Shown here piece after piece: positions 58,418 to 64,000 of a stretch of 64,000 nt of DNA. The notes below the pieces were generated by a model. The model was not told the DNA's origin. It did not search any database and was given only the letters and a program-made list of their open reading frames with translations. The translations under genes were made by a program, and so were the position numbers. Position 1 is the first letter of the stretch, and each line of letters starts with the position of its first letter. The stretch comes from Pseudomonas sp. GTDB taxonomy: Bacteria; Pseudomonadota; Gammaproteobacteria; Pseudomonadales; Pseudomonadaceae. The stretch covers positions 38,332 through 102,331 of the forward strand of contig JAKUTK010000014.1 in NCBI GenBank assembly GCA_022448005.1. The letters run 5' to 3'.

Positions 58418-60004
58418 TTGATTTCTACAGCTAACATCACCATGCAGTTCGGCGCCAAGCCGCTGTTCGAAAACGTGTCAGTCAAGTTCGGCAACGGCAA
58501 TCGCTACGGTCTGATCGGTGCCAACGGATCCGGCAAGTCGACCTTCATGAAAATCCTGGGTGGCGATTTGGAGCCATCGGCCGGCCAGGTCATGCTCGAA
58601 CCCAACGTGCGCCTCGGCAAGCTGCGTCAGGATCAGTTCGCCTACGAAGACTTCAATGTCATCGACACGGTGATCATGGGTCATGAGGAGCTGTGGAAGG
58701 TCAAGGCCGAACGCGAACGCATCTACTCGCTGCCAGAGATGAGCGAAGACGACGGCATGGCAGTGGCAGAACTGGAAACCGAGTTCGCCGAGATGGACGG
58801 CTACACCGCCGAGTCCCGCGCGGGTGAGCTGCTGCTGGGCCTGGGTATACCGCTTGATCAACATTTCGGTCCGATGAGCGAAGTCGCCCCAGGCTGGAAA
58901 CTGCGGGTGCTGCTGGCGCAGGCGCTGTTTTCCGACCCAGAAGTGCTACTGCTCGACGAGCCAACCAACCACCTGGACATTCACACCATCCGCTGGCTGG
59001 AAAATATCCTCACGGCGCGCAACAGCACCATGATCATCATTTCCCACGACAGACACTTCCTGAACAGCGTGTGCACGCACATGGCCGATCTCGATTACTG
59101 CGAGCTGCGCCTGTTCCCCGGCAACTACGACGAGTACATGACCGCGGCCACGCAGTCGCGCGAGCAACTGCTTTCGGATAACGCCAAGAAGAAGGCGCAG
59201 ATCGCCGAACTGCAGACCTTTGTCAGCCGCTTCTCGGCCAACGCCTCCAAGGCCAAGCAGGCGACTTCACGAGCCAAGCAGATCGACAAGATCCAACTGG
59301 CCGAGGTCAAGCCGTCCAGCCGTGTAAGCCCCTTCATCCGTTTCGAGCAGACCAAGAAGCTGCACCGCCAGGCTGTGACCGTGGAGCATGTGGCCAAGGG
59401 CTTTGACGGCAAAACGTTGTTCAAGAATTTCAGCTTCACGGTCGAGGCCGGAGAGCGCGTAGCCATTATCGGCCCTAACGGGATTGGCAAGACCACCCTG
59501 CTGCGCACGCTGGTTGGCGAGCTGCAACCCGATGCGGGTTCGGTGAAGTGGACCGAGAGCGCCGAACTCGGCTACTACGCTCAGGATCACGCCGATGACT
59601 TCGAAGACGATGTCACGCTGTTCGACTGGATGAGTCAATGGACGCAAGGTGGCGAGCAGGTCGTGCGCGGCACTCTCGGTCGCATGTTGTTCTCCAACGA
59701 CGAAATCCTGAAATCCGTCCGCGTGATATCCGGTGGCGAACAGGGCCGCATGCTCTTCGGCAAGTTGATCTTGAAAAAGCCCAACGTGCTGCTGATGGAC
59801 GAACCTACGAACCACCTCGATATGGAATCGATCGAGGCGCTCAACCTTGCACTGGAGAACTATCCGGGCACTCTTATCTTCGTCAGCCATGACCGGGAAT
59901 TTGTCGGGTCGCTAGCGACCCGCATTATCGAGCTGTCGGCTTCGGGCGTGACCGACTTCAGCGGCACCTACGATGACTACCTGCGCAGCCTCGGCGTGAT
60001 CTAA
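58418..60004 (+). CDS. ybiT: ABC-F ATPase YbiT
   Basis: A 528-residue ribosome-associated ABC-F protein without membrane helices. Two ATPase domains: Walker [10 protein letters not shown] and GPNGIGKTT; Walker [12 protein letters not shown] and [11 protein letters not shown]; the first signature is [10 protein letters not shown], not LSGGQ, as in E. coli YbiT; the second is ISGGEQGRM. The linker (about 245-330) is the P-site tRNA interaction motif. Start is TTG at 58418, giving [12 protein letters not shown] as in the family; no ATG is suitable. Confidence 0.95.
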   Translation: MISTANITMQFGAKPLFENVSVKFGNGNRYGLIGANGSGKSTFMKILGGDLEPSAGQVMLEPNVRLGKLRQDQFAYEDFNVIDTVIMGHEELWKVKAERERIYSLPEMSEDDGMAVAELETEFAEMDGYTAESRAGELLLGLGIPLDQHFGPMSEVAPGWKLRVLLAQALFSDPEVLLLDEPTNHLDIHTIRWLENILTARNSTMIIISHDRHFLNSVCTHMADLDYCELRLFPGNYDEYMTAATQSREQLLSDNAKKKAQIAELQTFVSRFSANASKAKQATSRAKQIDKIQLAEVKPSSRVSPFIRFEQTKKLHRQAVTVEHVAKGFDGKTLFKNFSFTVEAGERVAIIGPNGIGKTTLLRTLVGELQPDAGSVKWTESAELGYYAQDHADDFEDDVTLFDWMSQWTQGGEQVVRGTLGRMLFSNDEILKSVRVISGGEQGRMLFGKLILKKPNVLLMDEPTNHLDMESIEALNLALENYPGTLIFVSHDREFVGSLATRIIELSASGVTDFSGTYDDYLRSLGVI

Positions 60005-60023
60005 AGGTCCGCAACGCACGAAA

Positions 60024-60049
60024 GCGCCCCGCTAAGCCGGGGCGTTTTT
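60024..60049 (+). terminator. terminator after ybiT
   Basis: CGCCCCG (60025-60031) and CGGGGCG (60038-60044) with a 6-base loop, then five Ts. The A-rich left flank lets it also serve the convergent CSD-DUF1294 gene. Confidence 0.9.
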
Positions 60050-60076
60050 GTAGCTGCTGTCGTTGGTTTTATGTAC

Positions 60077-60784
60077 TCAGAACTGCAGCAGGAGTCGATA
60101 CATGCTCTGGAGATACAAATAGTCCAACCACGTGGCCTGATGAACGATAACGATCAGCCAGAACACCAGCTGGAAAGAGAATTTACGCGTCTTGTGACGC
60201 AATGCCTGCTGAGCGACCAACGCACCCGGCCAGCCACCCAGCAACTCAACCAGATGCAGGCGGGCCTCGGGTGTACGCCAGCCGCTACGCAGTGCGCTGC
60301 GCTTGTCGTGCAGGTAGAGCCCAAAGGCCAACAGGCTACCCAAGAGATAGGCATAGAGCGGCCAGTAGCTACCCTGCCCCGCCATACGAAAAAGCCCGAG
60401 CGCCGGTAACAGACAGAGCAGGACCAACCCCAGGAGTTTTGGTAGCGGCCACCTTATCGCCCCGCTGCGCCGAGGTCTCGCTTTGGGCTTGGGCCGTGCT
60501 TGGAAGTTTCTATTCTGCGCGGACTGGATCGCTACCCCAGGCGGCTTTCGTCGAATGGCCGGCTCGTCCAAAGACAGCCCCGCGTCCAGGCGAATATGCG
60601 TGGCGCGCAGGCGTCCGTTCTCGTCCCGTTCACCGATGTAGAGTACCCGCTCGCCTTGCACCGGACGGCGAGCGCCGCGCATGGCCGAAATATGCGCGAA
60701 GATTTCCTCGCTACCCTGTTCCGGCCGAATGAAACCGAATCCCTTCTGATCGTTCCAGCTTTTAAGCTGACCGCGTAATTCCAT
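60077..60784 (-). CDS. cold-shock domain and DUF1294 membrane protein
   Basis: A 235-residue protein: N-terminal cold-shock OB-fold (about 1-65, RNP-like GFGFIRPEQ and EIFAHISAM), a basic linker (about 78-108) and a C-terminal DUF1294 membrane domain with helices near 112-128, 140-158 and 205-222 and the motif DKRSALRSGWRTPEARLHLVELLGGWPGA. It presumably binds nucleic acid at the membrane; no function is proven. ATG at 60784. Confidence 0.9.
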   Translation of the reverse strand: MELRGQLKSWNDQKGFGFIRPEQGSEEIFAHISAMRGARRPVQGERVLYIGERDENGRLRATHIRLDAGLSLDEPAIRRKPPGVAIQSAQNRNFQARPKPKARPRRSGAIRWPLPKLLGLVLLCLLPALGLFRMAGQGSYWPLYAYLLGSLLAFGLYLHDKRSALRSGWRTPEARLHLVELLGGWPGALVAQQALRHKTRKFSFQLVFWLIVIVHQATWLDYLYLQSMYRLLLQF

Positions 60785-60852
60785 GGCAAGTGATCCCGCC
60801 GAAAAACCGGGGATTCTAGCCGCTTACCTTTGGCGCTACGAGCGGCTAGCCG

Positions 60853-61827
60853 CTATCGGGCTTGGGCGTAGCGGCGCTCAAGAAAACTGAGAAGAAGCTT
60901 GTTGACCTGCTCGGGCTGCTCGCTTTGTATCCAATGGCCACAGTCTTCAACGATGTGTTGCTCAAGGTCCGAAACCCAGCTCGGCATCTTCTGCAGCGTA
61001 TGGGCTTCCAGAGTACCGACCGGGTCCTTGTCGCCCAGCAGGAAAAGCGCGGGCTGCTTAACCTTTCGCTCGGCTAACGGCGCTGTGCGCTCCCAGTTAC
61101 GCTCGAAATTGCGATACCAGTTCAGTGCGCCACGAAAGCCACGCCCCTCGAACGTAGCGAGGTAGACGGCGAACGCGTCCAAACCGCACCAGGCTGGTGG
61201 CACGCCCGGGTCTCGCATGCCCTGATAGAGCGAGCTGCCGGCTGGTTTGTCCTGTAGAAAGAAATCCTTGGGGACCGCTGCCGAGGTGTTGTGCATCATC
61301 ATCCGCAACGTGCGTGGGATGTCCTGATCCAATTCTGTCTCGGCAACACCAGGTTGCTGAAAGTAAAGAATGTAGTTGAACCGATCAGCAAACTGGCTGC
61401 GGATGATCTCTATAGCAGGTTGTTTCGGACGACCACCATAGGGCACGGCCATGGCGGTGATCGCTTTGACGCGCTGCGGCTCGAGCAAGGCTAGATGCCA
61501 GGCGACCGGTGCGCCCCAGTCGTGCCCCACCAGTGCTAACGAGCGCTGACCTAGCAGGTCCATCGTCGCTTGGATGTCTGCGCAGACGGTCATAAGGTCA
61601 TAGCTGGAGACATCATCAGGAGCGCTGGTCTGCCCGTAGCCGCGCATTTCAGGGACCACCACTCGATACCCGGCCTCCGCCAGCATCCGTATCTGGTGCC
61701 GCCACGAATACCAACTTTCAGGAAACCCGTGCAGCAACCAGACTACAGGCCCATCCACGGGACCCGCGCTGTAGATGCTGAGTGTGAGGCCGTTGACTGA
61801 TAGAAGCTGGTGTTCGAACGAGTGCAC
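60853..61827 (-). CDS. alpha/beta hydrolase, epoxide-hydrolase type
   Basis: A 324-residue cytosolic hydrolase. Nucleophile Asp in GHDWGAP (about residue 102), oxyanion HGFPESW, lid tyrosines in FNYILYFQ and NWYRNF, acid Asp in LGDKDPVG and catalytic His in DCGHWIQSEQP. The two lid tyrosines and GHDWG fit epoxide hydrolase rather than esterase; the substrate is unknown. It is 33 bp downstream of uppP on the same strand. A hairpin CTAGCCGC/GCGGCTAG (60816-60849) lies 3 bp past its stop. Confidence 0.9.
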   Translation of the reverse strand: MHSFEHQLLSVNGLTLSIYSAGPVDGPVVWLLHGFPESWYSWRHQIRMLAEAGYRVVVPEMRGYGQTSAPDDVSSYDLMTVCADIQATMDLLGQRSLALVGHDWGAPVAWHLALLEPQRVKAITAMAVPYGGRPKQPAIEIIRSQFADRFNYILYFQQPGVAETELDQDIPRTLRMMMHNTSAAVPKDFFLQDKPAGSSLYQGMRDPGVPPAWCGLDAFAVYLATFEGRGFRGALNWYRNFERNWERTAPLAERKVKQPALFLLGDKDPVGTLEAHTLQKMPSWVSDLEQHIVEDCGHWIQSEQPEQVNKLLLSFLERRYAQAR

Positions 61828-61860
61828 GTCAGCGCTCCTTGGCTATCTGTTCAAGCGTGC

Positions 61861-62691
61861 TCAGCCAGCCGCGGTACTCCAGTCGATCAGGCTGAACTGC
61901 CAGGTTCCAAGGATGATGATGCCGAAGATGATTCGATACCAGGCAAATGCCGCATAGCTATGGTTGCCTATAAATTTCAGCAAGGCTCTGACAGCCACCA
62001 TCGCGAAGATGAAGGATGTAACGAAACCGATCGCAAACACCGGCAAATCGGCCGGCTGAAAAAGCTCTCGATACTTGTAACCCGAATACACCGCAGCACC
62101 GACCATGGTTGGCATGGCCAGGAAGAACGAGAACTCGGTGGCAGCCTTACGGGACAGCCCGAACAATAGTCCACCGATGATCGTCGCGCCCGAACGCGAG
62201 GTGCCTGGAATGAGTGCCAGGCACTGTGCGAAACCCACCTTCAGGGCCTGGCTCCAATGCATGTCATCTACCGTTTCGGCCTGCACTTCATGCGCCCGTT
62301 TTTCAGCCCAGAGCATCACTACGCCGCCAATAACCAGTGCGGTAGCGACCGTGATCGGGTTAAACAGAAATTCGTGGATGAGATCAGCGAAGGTGACACC
62401 AAGCACCACTGCTGGGAGGAACGCGACCAGCAGGTTCCCGGTAAACTTCTGGGCCTGCTTCTCTTTCGGCAGGCCAACCACCACGTCGACTATCTTGCGC
62501 CGGTACTCCCACACAACCGCGAGGATCGCACCTAGCTGAATAATGATGTTGAAAGCCAGCGCTCTTTCCCCGCCGAAACCGATCAGGTCCGCAACGATGA
62601 TCTGGTGCCCGGTGCTGGATATCGGCAGAAATTCCGTAATGCCTTCCACCACTCCGAGAAGCAACGCCTGAAAGGCAATCCATAGGTCCAT
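61861..62691 (-). CDS. uppP: undecaprenyl-diphosphatase (BacA)
   Basis: A 276-residue inner-membrane enzyme that recycles undecaprenyl diphosphate to the monophosphate; overproduction gives bacitracin resistance. Motifs: [17 protein letters not shown] (active site Glu/Ser) and [11 protein letters not shown]. About eight hydrophobic segments. Upstream gap (62692-62972) holds no other gene. Confidence 0.96.
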   Translation of the reverse strand: MDLWIAFQALLLGVVEGITEFLPISSTGHQIIVADLIGFGGERALAFNIIIQLGAILAVVWEYRRKIVDVVVGLPKEKQAQKFTGNLLVAFLPAVVLGVTFADLIHEFLFNPITVATALVIGGVVMLWAEKRAHEVQAETVDDMHWSQALKVGFAQCLALIPGTSRSGATIIGGLLFGLSRKAATEFSFFLAMPTMVGAAVYSGYKYRELFQPADLPVFAIGFVTSFIFAMVAVRALLKFIGNHSYAAFAWYRIIFGIIILGTWQFSLIDWSTAAG

Positions 62692-62874
62692 CTATTTCCC
62701 CAATATATCGCTGCAATTTATCGCGGCTGAATACGCCACAAAGGTATATGTCAGATAGCCATCTGAGCGCTGTTCTGACTCGCTTGAGCCAAGTAAATTC
62801 ATTGGTGAACGCGGCCACCCTCATCTTTTTCGACTGACTGCCGAAACGCTATTCATGAGCTATGACTAAAACCG

Positions 62875-62900
62875 CTGCCTTAACTGGTTTTTTAAGGCAG
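62875..62900. other. 9-bp inverted repeat upstream of the chemoreceptor gene
   Basis: CTGCCTTAA (62875-62883) and TTAAGGCAG (62892-62900) around CTGGTTTT, 72 bp upstream of the chemoreceptor ATG. It could be a leader hairpin, an operator or a stray terminator; no T-run follows on the plus strand. Confidence 0.4.
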
Positions 62901-62972
62901 ACCCCGCCGTCGCGCTCCACTCCCTATTCGAATAATAAAGAACACAAGGCATTAACAGGAGCTTACAACCCT

Positions 62973-64000
62973 ATGAATCTGCTCAGAAACTTCCCAATTA
63001 GTAAGCGCCTCTGGCTGATTCCGCTGGTGGCGGTGGTCATGCTCTTCGTGCTTGGCATGCTGATGATCCAGCAGGTGCGTACCGACTTGTACAAAGGCAA
63101 GCAGGTCATGACGCAAAACATCGTCGAGACGACGCGAGGAGTACTGACCTACTACCAGCAGCTCGAAGCCAACGGGAGCATGACGACTGCCGAAGCACAG
63201 AAAGCCGCAATGGATCAGGTTCGTCTGATTCGCTACGGCCAGAACGACTATTTCTGGATCAACGACATGCAGCCCGTCATGGTCATGCACCCGATGAAAC
63301 CCGAGCTTGAGGGCCAGGATCTGTCCAAGGTTAAGGATCCGAACGGCAAAGAGCTGTTCAACGAAATGGTCAAGATTGCCCAACTCAAAGGTGCCGGCCT
63401 GGTTGACTATCAATGGGCGAAACCCGGCGAGAAAGACCCCGTACCGAAAATCTCCTATGTCGAGCTGTTCAAGCCATGGGGCTGGATCATCGGCTCAGGA
63501 ATCTACGTCGACGACGTCGAAGCGGAGTTTCAGAATTATCTAGTACGTTTTTCGATTATCGGCTTGGCAATCGCTGCGCTGATGGCGGTGCTGGTCGCCA
63601 TCCTCATCCGCAGCATCACCCAGCCGCTGCGCCACTCCATGCAGGCCATGGCCAATATTGCCAGCGGCGAAGCCGACCTGACGCGTAACCTCGACGTGTC
63701 GGGCAACGACGAACTGACCACGCTTAGCCGTGACTTCAACACTTTCACCGACAAGCTTCGTTCGGTGATCGGGCAACTGTTTGAGACCTCCGGCGCGCTG
63801 GAAACCTCCTCCAATGCACTGGGCGGCCTGGCCGGACAGACTCACAAGCAGAGTCAGCAACAGTCCCAGCAAATGGAGCTGGTTGCCACAGCCGTCAACG
63901 AGGTGACCTCCGCTGTTCAGGAAGTCGCGAAGAATGCCGAACAGGCATCGAACGAAGTTGGTGACGCGGAGAAACAGGCGGGCCTGGGGCAACGGAATAT
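62973..64000 (+). CDS. methyl-accepting chemotaxis protein with sCache sensor (cut by window edge)
   Basis: About 342 codons are present and the gene runs off the window. It has a TM helix at about 13-32, a periplasmic single Cache-type sensor (about 35-190, with NDYFWINDMQPVMVMHPMKPELEGQDLS and PKISYVELFKPWGWIIGSGIYVDD), a second TM (about 193-213), and a HAMP domain (about 214-268, ITQPLRHSMQAMANIASGEADLTRNL). The signalling domain begins where the window ends. The ATG at 62973 has AGGAG 11 bases upstream. Ligand unknown; small organic acids are common for this sensor type. Confidence 0.93.
   Translation, partial: MNLLRNFPISKRLWLIPLVAVVMLFVLGMLMIQQVRTDLYKGKQVMTQNIVETTRGVLTYYQQLEANGSMTTAEAQKAAMDQVRLIRYGQNDYFWINDMQPVMVMHPMKPELEGQDLSKVKDPNGKELFNEMVKIAQLKGAGLVDYQWAKPGEKDPVPKISYVELFKPWGWIIGSGIYVDDVEAEFQNYLVRFSIIGLAIAALMAVLVAILIRSITQPLRHSMQAMANIASGEADLTRNLDVSGNDELTTLSRDFNTFTDKLRSVIGQLFETSGALETSSNALGGLAGQTHKQSQQQSQQMELVATAVNEVTSAVQEVAKNAEQASNEVGDAEKQAGLGQRN

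Overview
The window is chromosomal DNA of a Pseudomonas-group gammaproteobacterium, most like Stutzerimonas/Pseudomonas. The main reasons are near-verbatim MexT, MexF, AcnB, LpxH and YbiT proteins, and a gene order (acnB, DUF1289 gene, uspL, lpxH, ppiB, glnS, cysS, tRNA cluster, folD) that matches my memory of P. aeruginosa PAO1. Base composition is moderately GC-rich, with dense operons and many 4-bp ATGA overlaps. I see no insertion sequence, prophage, CRISPR array or rRNA.

Layout. (1) 1-6030, minus strand: a GlgE-pathway operon (glgE, fused treS-maltokinase, glgB cut by the window edge) that converts trehalose to maltose, to maltose-1-phosphate and on to branched glucan. (2) 6362-12005, minus: fdoGHI-fdhE, a selenocysteine-containing, Tat-exported, membrane-bound formate dehydrogenase. 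An in-frame TGA with a SECIS-like hairpin splits the apparent fdoG reading frame. (3) 12175-15014, minus: SDR dehydrogenase, Ku and a stand-alone LigD polymerase domain. (4) 15121-23515: mexS, mexT and mexEF-oprN. (5) A solitary TRAP binding protein (dctP). (6) 24873-33817, minus: muxABC-opmB, a second RND pump with two inner-membrane RND proteins; a 17-codon ORF bridges muxB and muxC. (7) 34091-37938: a MurJ-like flippase, an Xre-RES toxin-antitoxin pair and an xdhC-family gene.

(8) 37939-39328: an 800-bp gene-free stretch with three consensus DnaA boxes, then tRNA-Leu, tRNA-His and tRNA-Arg on the minus strand behind one strong promoter. (9) folD. (10) 40264-46190, minus: a glycerol/polyol-type ABC importer operon (glpSTPQUV-like), divergent from a sigma-54 activator gene. 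The gap between them holds a sigma-54 promoter and a six-copy TGAACA array. (11) 48451-60004: cysS-glnS, ppiB-lpxH, miaE, an Anr-type promoter with uspL, a DUF1289 gene, acnB behind an elaborate structured leader, and ybiT. (12) 60077-64000: a cold-shock/DUF1294 membrane protein, an epoxide-hydrolase-like protein, uppP and the start of a Cache-domain chemoreceptor that runs off the edge.

The less expected signals are regulatory and architectural rather than a wholly new gene cassette: the 116-nt acnB leader with mutually exclusive stems, the complete sigma-54 control region of the ABC operon with its two complementary degenerate ATPases, the bridging ORF in the mux operon, the polymerase-only LigD, and the DnaA-box cluster. 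All names come from reading the sequence and from memory of families; no database search was run.
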